Below are positions 42,990-54,037 of a stretch of 64,000 bases of DNA, one piece after another. The notes under the pieces are model-generated. The model made no database searches, was not told the origin of the DNA, and saw nothing but the letters and a program-made list of their open reading frames with translations. Position 1 is the first letter of the stretch; each line of letters begins with the position of its first letter. A program made the translations under genes and the position numbers. This stretch comes from Dipteris shenzhenensis (lineage: Eukaryota > Polypodiophyta > Polypodiopsida > Gleicheniales): the NCBI GenBank assembly GCA_047967505.1, contig CM106540.1; one strand, given 5' to 3'.

Positions 42990-45300
42990 TTGTTTTGACA
43001 TCAACGAGGCTTCCTATATTTGGCCCTCTCATTTTTATAGTGGCATTTTGCACATTTGTATGTTAACTTCACCATCAATATATGAGCATTTTGATCTCAA
43101 TTTTGGTGTACATACTCTTTATCTTTCAAATGATTAAACTTGTGGTCAAAAGTTATTGTGGGTCCCCTTGGAAATGATGTTCTATGAAACTATCATTATA
43201 GAAAATATAACCCAGATTGGGTATCAGCGATGGTGCAACGGTCAATGAAAGCATTGGTGGCAGTAGTCAGTATGCACGTCAGTTTATATCATCACCTATA
43301 TTGATGTGTGTATTGACAAACATACTGACTAGTAGTTCATCATCTATACCAACACCTTCCTTGCCCACCAACCGTATGACGATTTTCGTGCCCGCACCCA
43401 TGAAGAGTCAGTAGACAGCATCAGAAAGAGACTCATTTCTTGTAGTGCTTGCTAAATCTAGTCTTGGGAAATAGATATGACAGGTCAGTTGGCAATTTAT
43501 GTCCAAAACTATGGCAAGTTTGGAGTTTGGAGATGGCATGATTACTACTCTCTTGTCCAATTCTTCAACCACTGTTTGCATCAACAGGTATAATCATGGG
43601 ACTTTTGAGTTGCATCAATCAGTCAGATAGGGGCTCCCATTGGCATCATTTCTATTTGCAATAGTATACTTTGAGTTCGCCGAAGTGTCAAACTTTTGAG
43701 TTAACTCAAACAAGACTATTGTCCTTTGGATCGACTCATCTGATCAATAAGATTGGCTTTCTACTTACGGTTTCCACATTATTCACAAACAAGAAGTGTT
43801 TAGATATTTAATTAAGGTGTCCATTAGGCTGGGGAATTTCTCTTAAGTAGAGAGCAAACTAGTGCGTAGAGAAGATACAAGCGATCTTTCATGAGTGGTA
43901 GGACAAGAAGATTATGTTGCTCGAGAGGCACACTATCCTCAAACATATAATTCTCCCACCTACTGTGTATCTCTCCTCTATCTTTCCTTTTCAAGAGCAG
44001 CATTTGTAACAATCAAGAAAATGGGCAAAGACTTCCTCTCGCTTGGTAGATGGCATTCCATCCAATGCCAATATGTGGCTATGCCCAAAAATCTAGGGGT
44101 GTTGCGCATTGAGCCACTGAAGAATCAATGCGATTGACTCTGTGCCAAATGATTGAATAAACTTCACTCGCAACAACCATGGGCGGTATTGAGGTGTTGT
44201 CAAGATCAAGCACAAATCAGCTTCGTGGCAAGAAATTCTGCTGGCAACTTTCGCTCTTCGAATTCATCACTTGCCACATCTCACAACCCTAATAACCTAT
44301 ATGGAGGAAAATGATGGGGGAATGCTCATGGGCAGGTGCTCAAAGGATAATTCGCTTAACCATAACATTTGGATATGTTGTGATGCATTTTTCAATCACA
44401 TAGAACCCATGCAAAAATTCAAGCCTCATATAGCAAGGAGCTGAACACTCGGGTTCTTTGTAACTGGTCGCAGATATGGGATCACAACCTTCATAGACAA
44501 TGTCCACCATGGGAATCGCAACAACAATTCCACCTTTCTATCAATGAAGCCCAGTTCCCAGTCCACATCTTGCAGTACTCCAGTGGGTGAAAGAGATGTG
44601 GCCTTCTAGCACCCACATCTAGCTTGCTTCAGATCTTATAGGATAGGTCACCAGATTGAGGAAACTAGCGCATAAAGTCACCCTTAAAGATTTCTCTTTG
44701 CCAGCCCCATCAATGATCCCGAGATTTACTCACCAAGCATGGAAATGGTATGCCCCTCTAGGATTAGTTCATATATGGTCAATTCGACTTCAACATGTTT
44801 GGCAATCCACGCCCTCAAACACGTTAAATTTCCTTTACGGAGGCTACTCTCTTGTTATAAGTTTGCGACAAAAGATCGCTAACTAAGTAAGTGGAAGCTA
44901 GTATCCCTTGTTTGTTCAAGGGCAATGTAGCATTAGAGTCTCATTTGCACCTTTTTTGGGGTTGTCCCGCAATTAGGCCTACCTGGAATTACGTAGTCAG
45001 CTAGCTTCACAAATCCCAAATTGATATACAAGTCTCTTGGAAAGTAGCTAAATTAGGTGACAAAGGCAAGATGAATAATTTACAATGGCAAATCTGGACT
45101 TTAATCCGTGTTGTAGTCATTCAGAAAATTCCATGCGTGAGAAACAACCTAGTCTTGCGTCATATTCTAGTTTCAAGTTCACAATTTGTTGATGTACTTA
45201 TGGAGATAATCATATGCTTGGCCTACCTCAGTTCCAAGCATTCTGAAATTGCTTCACAATGCTGCATAATTCTTTTATTTCTCAAATAAAAATGGCTCCG
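42990..45300. other. No gene recognised
   Basis: Several short frames on both strands (for example 43217-43414 and 44656-44886) match nothing I know and break quickly. No repeats of note and no terminal signatures. It may hold decayed retroelement sequence. Confidence 0.5.
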
Positions 45301-45476
45301 AAACATTGTTGGAATTTAAATTAGTCAATCTGAGAATTCATAGTCATTAGCTTTAAAATAATAAATAATGGGAATTCATAATAAGGTCGGATACAAATGT
45401 CACATCCTACATCAGGTTAGGGTTAGATACAAGGTCTCTTTTATCTCATGTAGTGCTCAAGGAGAACAGGGAAGAA

Positions 45477-46580
45477 TCAAGCGTCTGCCCAGGTTATGCT
45501 CATCATGCCATAGTTGTCATCATTCTCAGACACCCCGAGCGCTTCCCACACTGCCGCGGAAGCATCTACGTCGTTGTAAATGCAGGGCGGCTGGTAGTCG
45601 TGATCGCTATCGCAGCCATTGACAGAATCGCATTCGTCCACCACCGTTGCCATGACGCTGTTTCCGTTGCCAGAAATCCAAATCTGCTTGTTGCACCGAA
45701 GGCCTCCGTTGTACCACCCTGTAGAGAGCGCCACTACTAGCTCCGTGTCGCTGTGGAATTTACCGTCGCATTCTGACGCACTCCCGCCGTCTCCTCCGCT
45801 CGCAAAACTGTTCAAGGTGAGGACGGCATTGGTCGTTGATGAGACGGGGGGTGAACAAGCGTACTGCGGATACTGTTGCCCGGAGACACAGCATTGAGAG
45901 TAGTCCTGGGTATTACAAGCGTGGCCTGTGCCCGTAAGATAGGACGACGAAAGACACGAGCTTGCAGAGGGCGGAGGCGGAGTTGGGGTGAAAGGAGGAG
46001 GCGGGGTTTGGGAGTAAGAGGGAGGCGTCGGGGGATTCTGAGGAGGAGGAGGCTCGCTTGGGGTGTAAGAGGGAGGCGTCGGGAGACTCCAAGGAGAACG
46101 AAGCGGGGTTGGGGTGTAAGAGGGAGGCGTCGCGGGACTCCAAGGAGAAGGAGGCGGGGTTGGTGTGTAAGAAGGAGGCGTCGGGGGACTCCAAGGAGAA
46201 GGAGAAGGAGACGGGGTTGGGGTGTAAGAGGGAGGCGTCGGGGGACTCCAAGGAGAAGGAGAGGGCGTGTTGCTACCATTCGTGCAAATGTACGTCCCAA
46301 CGCTCGGATCGTCTGCGCACTTGGCACTCATACAGGCCAGATCGCCTGCGCACCCATCGTCGCTTGTGCAGCTGCGCCCACATCCTTTTGCGATAGAACT
46401 GCAAATGTGCGTCCCGACACCCGGATCATCACCGCAGTAGCCCGTCAAACAAGATAGTTTGCCGTCACAATCATCATCGGTTGCGCATTTCCATCCACAC
46501 CCTTTGAGAGCGATTGCAGCATGCAGGAGAAGGGCAGATGTAAGAGCAACGATGAGGAGTCGGAGCTGCAAAGAAGCCAT
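45477..46580 (-). CDS. Kiwellin family secreted protein with two kissper-like modules
   Basis: An intronless 367-residue frame. Residues 1-24 form a signal peptide (hydrophobic core [17 protein letters not shown]). Two Cys modules follow with identical spacing C-x3-C-x5-C-x5-C-x4-C-x10-C (Cys 28-60 and 67-99), resembling the kissper part of kiwifruit kiwellin (DDPxVGTxIC). Residues about 105-204 are a Pro/Ser linker of repeated [13 protein letters not shown] units. Residues 205-367 are the kiwellin core, a double-psi barrel: [63 protein letters not shown] and ITWADA. Kiwellins are apoplastic; in maize one binds and blocks a fungal chorismate mutase effector. A defence role here is inferred. 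The frame is clean and probably functional. Confidence 0.95.
   Translation of the reverse strand: MASLQLRLLIVALTSALLLHAAIALKGCGWKCATDDDCDGKLSCLTGYCGDDPGVGTHICSSIAKGCGRSCTSDDGCAGDLACMSAKCADDPSVGTYICTNGSNTPSPSPWSPPTPPSYTPTPSPSPSPWSPPTPPSYTPTPPPSPWSPATPPSYTPTPLRSPWSLPTPPSYTPSEPPPPQNPPTPPSYSQTPPPPFTPTPPPPSASSCLSSSYLTGTGHACNTQDYSQCCVSGQQYPQYACSPPVSSTTNAVLTLNSFASGGDGGSASECDGKFHSDTELVVALSTGWYNGGLRCNKQIWISGNGNSVMATVVDECDSVNGCDSDHDYQPPCIYNDVDASAAVWEALGVSENDDNYGMMSITWADA
45960..46275. repeat. GC-rich minisatellite in the kiwellin linker
   Basis: Five to six copies of a 51-60 bp unit (GTGTAAGAGGGAGGCGTCGG followed by GACTCCAAGGAGAAGGAG). All length steps keep the frame, encoding Pro-rich repeats of 17-20 residues. 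It could vary in copy number between individuals. Confidence 0.9.
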
Positions 46581-46630
46581 GGGGAATTAGGAAGAGTTGA
46601 ACGATGAGATAAAATCAACATGCGCTTGAT

Positions 46631-46639
46631 TATTTATAG
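46631..46639 (-). promoter_or_regulatory. Kiwellin TATA box
   Basis: CTATAAATA on the minus strand, 51 bp before the ATG at 46580. The spacing implies a 5' untranslated leader of about 20-25 bases. It supports the chosen start. Confidence 0.75.
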
Positions 46640-47323
46640 CGCCGAGGATGACGCGGTTTGAAAGGCCGGAGAAACGGTATGCGAATGCGACAACGTCAAA
46701 CTGCTTGCCACTCGTGCATCAATGTCGGCAAGAAGCTGGCTACCTTTGTCTTATTACTTCGCATGAATGCCCCCACACGGATCTGAATGCCCTTACGTGG
46801 GATGCACCATGCCTGACAATGAACCAACGCAACACCCTTGACACCCTCCGACTTATACAGCTTCTGGAAATCATCTACAATCCTATAATATTTGGGATTT
46901 GAGTGATCATGACGGTCTTAATCACATTTGTTGGGTAGACTGAAAGCTAGGAACTGGCTCCTGCAAGACCCCTAACGTTAAGCAGTGCCCCTCTTCCCAA
47001 ACGTGAAATGTCTTGACCGCCTGCAAGAACTGCTTTGTCACTTCGTATGCACCAAACATAACCACATTCCCAAGCACTTCTCTCAATATCGTAGGCGTAA
47101 GACCCTTGAAAAAGCCAGTGGAAAGTTGAAACTATAGAAGGTCCCCGACATCTAATAGAAGCAATCAATTAGATTTTGAGGTTGGATGAACTCACAACCT
47201 TTTCCTCTGATCTCTAAGAAGTAATACGTGCATGCAGCTTTAGAGATCGTAGACTCAAAGATCGAGTACATCCGTGTGCGAGGGGATCAACAAAAGAGTC
47301 TGCTGCTGTGAAAGGAAGGCTGG

Positions 47324-47362
<39 letters not shown>

Positions 47363-47880
47363 GGGATTTTCTGTGCAGATAGCTTGATTTTCATCGTGAG
47401 ATCTATGGGGGCGAGGCATTTGGCCAAGAGCAAGGTCAGAATTCAATGTAGATCATTTGGATCCGAGCTGCTATAGCAATGGATACGTAGGCTAGGTGCA
47501 ACATAAAAGTGAATGGAAAGGATAACTAATCTGTGATGCAGGAAACACAGGTTATGCGATCAAAGAAATGATAGAATGGTGGATTGTTGCAATGATGGAG
47601 ATGGAGAAGTAAACGGAGAGCGGCCAGCTCGATTGGCATAGGCATCTCCCGCTAGAATTACCGTAAACTTTTGGCAGTTGTGATGAAAAGGAAGAAAGTG
47701 TAGCATTTGTGTGAATTGCAGTTGTTGCTACCATGGCTATGTCGAAGGAGTGCAGGAGGTTCCCTGTAGGAGCAAGCGATTTGATAGCATTCGATTATCG
47801 TTTAAGAGTAGCTGTGGATTACGTAGGAAATCCTTCTATAACAATTCTCTAAGATCTCTGCATGAGCAAGCGATTCGATC
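46640..47880. other. Kiwellin upstream region; no gene recognised
   Basis: Moderately GC-rich sequence with no supported coding frame. It contains a CT microsatellite at about 47331-47359. Further regulatory sites of the kiwellin gene would lie in the first part, but none can be named with confidence. Confidence 0.5.
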
Positions 47881-47885
47881 TCCAT

Positions 47886-48135
47886 CTTCGTGATCATCTT
47901 GAGGTCGGAGCAAGTGATTCGATTGCCATCTTCATGATTGTCAGGGAGAAACTTAGCAAAGCCCAGAGCGCAATTCAGATCTTTAGGCAAATCCACCCTA
48001 CCAGCGTGTTCTTCGTGATCATCTGGAGGTAGGAGCAAGCGATTTGATTGCCATCTTCATGATTGTAAGGGAGAAACTTATCAAAGCCCTGATCGCAGTT
48101 AGATCTTTAGGCAAATCCATCCCACCAGCCTGTTG
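47886..48135. repeat. Two-copy tandem duplication, period about 124 bp
   Basis: CTTCGTGATCATCTTGAGGT at 47886 recurs at 48010 with a few changes, and both copies continue with GATTGCCATCTTCATGATTG and GATCTTTAGGCAAATCCA. A partial third copy (GGAGCAAGCGATTTGAT) is seen near 47770. Confidence 0.85.
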
Positions 48136-48139
48136 ATTA

Positions 48140-50215
48140 TCATTTGGATCCTCCACCGTATTATTCAAATGTTTCGTCACTGCAATTTGGTGGAGAGGCA
48201 GAGGATTATGCTCAAAGGTTAGGGGGGGAACTTTTCGCTCCCTGCGTCCTTGTGAGAGAGAGAGAAATAAAGAGATGCGGTACCTAGACAGTCGTTGCCA
48301 TATTGCTGAATTTTCTTTCGCGCTCCATTGCCCGACTCATCGAAACTGTCAAAACTAACTTTCCATGCACAATGGTCCAACCGTCCTCCAATCCCCCTTT
48401 GATCTCCATGTCCACGTCCTCAAACTCAAGAGGAACCCCTTGAAGGACACGTGGCAGAGTCCTTGATTGACACCTCAAATTCGAAATTAAGGAATATAAG
48501 ATGTAGTATAGATGTTAGTTGCCAAGTTATCTCGTGCCCGCTCCCACCAGAAATTACTATCTTTGTGCAGCATGCCTTGGATTTGCAGCATATGATAAAG
48601 TTCATACCATCGATCAAGATTACTTTAGAGAATGCTTGTGAGATCTAATTAAAGATCTACAAAAGAATAATTGAAAGTAGTCCAAATTAAAACTTAAAAT
48701 CATTGCATTAATCAATAATTGAAAAAGTACTAAGCCCGCGTCTTCTGAATTAACACCTAAAAACAACTACGTTAATCAATTAAAGTACATAATAGTGCAT
48801 CCAACCTAAAGGATGAGCTAATTAGTTTGTAGAGGTAGTATCCTAAGTTGATAAGAAGAGGGCAGTAGTTATGTACATGAATACTTAGTATGTAGCATTA
48901 GGCTATAAGTCAACTTTAATGCATCATAAGCTACTCTAAAAAGGTAAGGACTTATATCACTTCAGAAAGAATCAATGGGTGTAGAAGGCATTGCATTTGA
49001 CCATAGGAAATTGTCATGCTCCTTATGGAGCCCAAAAACAAATTAGGCATGTCCTCGCATGCCTTGAACTCCATATAGGTTGCCCTATAAAGTGACATGA
49101 TGAGAGAGGAGCAATGCGCACTAATTTCATAGAGTTTTTAAGAACATTATATTCCTTTGTTCCTATGATATTCTTAAAAAAGCATAAGAACTACAAAGCA
49201 AGTCAAGAATGTTTTGATATGCTACTACCATTGACATTTGAATTGTCAAATCATAAAGGATATAGAAATCTTAATTTCAATAGCCATATTAATTACTAAA
49301 GCAGGGGATCATTCTTTTTCGAAAGTATTACTAGAGTCCTAAGGCAACTAGTGCAAATAGAAATATTTTTACTTCATGATACCTACGAATGAAATTTGAT
49401 GTGGTATAGTGTAGGAGGATTGTGGGAAGTCGAGGAAGAACCATTGTATGAGGTATGAGGGGTGTTGCAATATGAATGAAAGGAAGGGATGCACAAGCAT
49501 CCTGTTGTATGTGTATGAGGAGTGCTATAATATAAATGCATAAAAGGCACCTAGGTACAAATGTACAAGAGAGTGCCAAGGAGAATGAACATAGACACAT
49601 ACAAAACCCACAAGTACAAGAACAGAGGCTAGTTTTCCTAGAAAAATAAGGCAATTGAGTATAATTGGTCTCAATCCCATTCATGCAAGTATAACACCAA
49701 CACCACTACATGATGTCATAGCTCAAGCATCATCTCTCTCCCATGTTGCATGGTAGTCCTCTCTACCTTACCTTTTCCTTCATATGGGTTGGTTGCATTA
49801 ATCATCAATGATCTTCGAGGTCTCATAGTAATGAAATATCATTTATCAACTCTCATTAGTTCTCATGTTATCTAACTTAGCCATTTCTAGTGCCAGTGAC
49901 TTTTGTTATTCTAGTATGATGAAGTCCCATCTCCTTCGATGCTTTTGTGGACTCATGAGTCCACCATGTTCACCTCCATGGTTCCATGTCCTAATAGCTC
50001 TGATGATATGTCATCCTTGTGCATGGTCTCTTTTGGTTAGGTTCTTTAGGTTATCCCAGATACCTGATCTATTTTGGTCACCATGTACAAGATGATTTCA
50101 AGTCATGCTTTGTCTAAGGTGAATGACCTATCTCATCTCCCAAAGCATGTCTCCTATCAATATCATCACCATTGACATGAATAGGAGGGTTGTTGTGATA
50201 TCTATGTGCCAAGTG
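48140..50215. other. No gene recognised
   Basis: Short frames such as 49114-49299 (plus) and 49331-49684 (minus) show no family features. A near-repeat of ATTAATCAATTAAAGTAC-type words occurs at 48700-48790. GC content falls to the right. Confidence 0.5.
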
Positions 50216-50221
50216 ACCATG

Positions 50222-50490
50222 GATGTTTTTATCGAAGCAATGTCTATATCTTAATATAAAATATTTATGAAGCCCATTTTTTTAGTTTCACAATATTGAT
50301 AGCATTCCTTTTTTATATTTTTTCTTTTGAATTTTGAGGTAAAAGATGTAAATTTTGGCGAAACTTTAAATTTTTTTGCATAAAAGTTTCAAATCGTGGC
50401 GAATCTTTCAACTGTCTATTTTTATTAGGGCTTACAAATTTTTGACACCGATATAAAAGTTTAGCTTTTTAACGAAACTAAGTTGAAAAA
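50222..50490. repeat. Dispersed repeat, copy 1 (inverted relative to 60800)
   Basis: From GTTTTTATCGAAGC through TTTTTTAGTTTCACAATATT and GACACCGATATAAAAGTTTA to TTTTTAACGAAACTAA, this matches the reverse complement of 60806-61070 over about 265 bp with scattered changes. Ends GTTTCGTTA and GTTTTTATCGAAGC are loosely inverted. No coding capacity. A MITE-like element or a solo fragment is possible. Confidence 0.75.
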
Positions 50491-50499
50491 ATCAGACTA

Positions 50500-51830
50500 T
50501 GGGTGGCCCTTGCTTTTATAATTAAGAAAGAAAGAATGGCACTTGGCCTTATAATTGTGTTGAATTGGATTCATAAAAGATTTTCAACTTCAAGGAAAAC
50601 TAAAGTTCTCCATATATACACACATGATGTGAACTTAAGATAATTTCTCAACTTTGATAAGGAAAACATAAGTGGGCTAATCCTTGCAAACCTATTGATC
50701 CATCCAAGAAAATGCAAAGTGATCAAGAATCTGGCCTTCTCGAGCATCTATATGCAACTCTAAGTGATTTGTTCGGATCATTGAGCTTTTCCATTCCACC
50801 TTCTTAAAGTGTGCTCTTTGATTTTGCTTTGTGTCCCCCATTGATTGTGATGCATGATTGTTTTTTGTTTCTTTAAAATTTTAGTCTTTGATTTCTTTGT
50901 AGCTCTAAGTCATAGATAATGGAGTGTATTATATACTAAAATGAAGTCTTTTGCAGAGGAGCTTGTCACATTAGCATGAAGAGGTTAGATAAGAATGTAG
51001 ATGAGAGTGCAATGAGAGGGTGCTACATGGCACCCAAAAAAAATTTGGGACAAAATGTAAAAAACAAGTATCTTGAAAAAAACCATAGTTCTTTTATGAA
51101 AGGAATCAAGGAGTTAGAGACCTCTGAACATCAAAATTTTTCGAAGATTCTTCAAATGTTTTCCATGTTAGTACTCAAAAATTACTCTACATCTATAGCA
51201 TACGTGCATGAGATGCCAAAGATGAAGGGAGATCTGAGTGATCACTATGAAATCCATAAATGAAGACTTATGGAGCTGGAGTTTTAATACACTACAAGTT
51301 AAGAAAATAGAAAAGTGTATAGAAAAGAGATTTGTGGATCATGCAAAAAATTTCCCACATGGCACATGTAGAAAAGAAAATGGTAAAAGATGGGAGTCTT
51401 GTTGTATATACATCTGAATACATTATTTACACCTTGAACCAATCCAACCTTGATCATACATGTCAAACATCCAGTATATTAAGGACTTCTTGATCCATTA
51501 TCTAGTGCTCTAGATGGAAAACCTCTCCTGGAATTCTCATATGATGTTGTGCCATTCTCCTTGTGTATTTTATGTGTAAATATAATAACTTCTATGCAAA
51601 TTAGTGGTTCCTTTTATTTGGCAAAATACGGGGATGACTTGTGGCTAGGGGTAAATCAAAGAGCTATTGTGGAGTCCGGAGGACCATAAAAACCTACAGG
51701 CAGGCAAGAAAAGGAGTCCTATAATAAGCTTTAACTTCTAGAAAAGAAAAACTCTAGACTCCACCAATCTTTGAATTCTCAATGCACTAAACAATCACTT
51801 TGAGATATCAAACTTCTAGGTTCTCTCTTT
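50500..51830. other. No recognised gene; one unassigned ORF
   Basis: The frame at 50976-51263 (plus, 95 residues, MKRLDKNVDESAMRGC...) is Lys-rich with no recognised motif and no neighbouring exon that would support it. It resembles an hAT or MULE-like fragment only vaguely, so no call is made. The rest is AT-rich. Confidence 0.4.
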
Positions 51831-51832
51831 AG

Positions 51833-52078
51833 CTCGGGGGGGTCACTCATCATATGTAACCCTATCACGTGAGTTCAACAAAAGGATATTTTTTATTTCT
51901 AAAATTTACAGAAATAAATATACATAAGGGACTATTTAAAATAGTTTTGGAAAAAATTTACAGATTTGTATAGAAAAGGGGTACATTTTATTAATGAAAA
52001 ATTTATAAATAAGGGATTTTAAAAATGGGCCTTGAACGCACGTGATATAGAGGATTTATACATCGTGACCCCCCCGAG
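51833..52078. mobile_element. hAT-like MITE, copy 2 (246 bp)
   Basis: Same length and ends as the copies at 31654 and 54489, in the opposite orientation. The 8-bp duplication CTCTTTAG flanks it exactly (51825-51832 and 52079-52086). Both arms carry CACGTG. It lies in sequence without a recognised gene. Confidence 0.92.
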
Positions 52079-52089
52079 CTCTTTAGGGA

Positions 52090-53635
52090 GCGTGAATGGG
52101 ACAGATAGGGACCCTGTAATAGGAATGGCTAATAGGAAGATGTGTAAATCAAGTGAACATCTGGATGTCTAGTGGAGTGAAAGGTTGATTTCCAGGTTAT
52201 CTTTTGATCTATAGATGGGCACTCTTTGGCACACTCCTCATTATCCCCATTGATCCATAAATGTCTCAGCTTTGGCATGCTCCTCATTGCAACTACTAGT
52301 GAGAATAGTGTGTTGGTGCAAGAGTGATAAAAAAAGAATACACGGAGAGAGACACAAGCACCAAACCTACAAGTAAGAGTAGGCCCAACTAATGTAAGAA
52401 AGGATGACGACCTCAATCCCATTTACATGATGAGCTTGTATGTCAATGCAATAGACTTGGAAAATCATAAAGCTTTAGCTCCTGATGTAGTTCTCAAAAT
52501 TTTTTTACTTGTATTTGATGGATGGGAAGATGAGACCTCAATATGGAATGTACCAAAATTATACTTAGATTTGAGATATTTACCTTGGGGATTCACCTAG
52601 AAATATGTATGTATACCACATGTTTCACATGGAGGGGTATTTAAATGCAAAAGTTTAAGGTAAATTTAAAGAGAGATATTTAAATACATAATTAATTAAA
52701 ATTTTAATAAGAAACGTTTGTATAGAAAAAGAGTTTTTATACTCATGTAAACTTTATAGATAAGGAGTTTTAAAATACTTCTTAAATGCATGTCATATCT
52801 AGTATTTCTTACTAGTGCAACCCCTAGGATTTTTAATGATGTGTTGAAGCTTAGAGTAGGCACAATGAATCTTTTGCCTTGCAAACGTTTGATAGAAATC
52901 AAATTTTGGATTTGTGTTGTGCCTTCGGAGACTTTTGAATTCAAATTTATGAGTAAGTTTAGTAGTGCGCCTTTTCTATGATCTTTACATGCCATCGCTT
53001 CATTCATTAGGATGTAGAAACTCTTTCTTATTAGGTGAATCCAAATATATAATAGATAACAACATGCTTACATAGTTGAAAAATGAAGAGAAGTAAAATA
53101 CCAACAAATGTTATAATAGGAGTTTGCTAAACATAGAGGTGATTCCCTTCAACATGGCACATAGAGGCATGTCCCTTTCATAATAATACGTGCCTAGGCT
53201 AATATATACATGCTCAAATTTGATAAATCCACCCAAAAATTAACATAACTTTCTCATATGAGCTCAAAAACTTCTCATATGAGCTCCAAATTTAGCCCTC
53301 CAAGTATGGAAATCCATGGCACAAGTCATTTGAATCCATTTATAAGTTAGAATTTTCAAATTATGTCTTATAAAAGACTTGTATATGAAGTTTAAGTACA
53401 CTTACACCCATAGTCTTGAAAATGATAGCATGGGCTACTATTTGTAACTTAAGATGGGGAAAAGATTCATCCAATGGTCTACACTTCCATACTTGTATTT
53501 CCAAATTATTTGCCCAATTTCATTGAAAAATAAACATTCAACCAATGACCTACAATATATTCCTATATTATTATTTACCTTGGGTAGCGGGCAAGGCCTA
53601 AATGCAGGAAGGCTCTAGTTGTGTAGTGAGCGAGT
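52090..53635. other. No gene recognised
   Basis: AT-rich sequence. A stretch at 52620-52800 (TTTAAATGCAAAAG, GAAACGTTTGTATAGAAAAAG, AGGAGTTTTAAAATA) loosely resembles the interior of the 246-bp MITE and may be a strongly diverged relative without clear ends. No supported coding frame. Confidence 0.45.
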
Positions 53636-54037
53636 ATGTCCCTCCTATACACAACAAGACAAAGCAATTATAGAAGCACTTGATAGACATGCAAAATAGT
53701 AGGTGCGTCTATAGGCATTGCTAGAATAGTGAAAATACGAGCACGTCTAATAGCACGTCCGACGTCTAATAGTATTAGCATGTCTATTTGCGCATCTAAT
53801 AGTGTGTCTACACTGAGAATTAGACACTAATTTAGACACAAAACAGAGAATACATTAAGTGAGATTTTGGAGCAGGCTAATAAATGTCCATCACTGCTTT
53901 CCAAACATTGCCCATGATTCCCAAAGCACATAATTTTAATAAAAATATCAATGCTTTTTGGCAAACCCACATATAATTAAGTGAGGTGAGGAGAATGAGA
54001 CAATATGTAAAATAGCTTTGCCAATATCAATGATGGG

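Noticed and set aside
45812-46457. Long frames overlapping the kiwellin gene in other frames and on the other strand
   Set aside because: They are shadows of the GC-rich Pro linker repeats. The kiwellin frame has a signal peptide and a complete conserved domain.
50976-51263. Lys-rich 95-residue frame as a gene
   Set aside because: No recognised motif, no adjacent exons, and AT-rich surroundings where such frames occur by chance.
52620-52800. Fourth copy of the 246-bp MITE
   Set aside because: Only loose interior resemblance; neither the CTCGGGG ends nor an 8-bp duplication is present.
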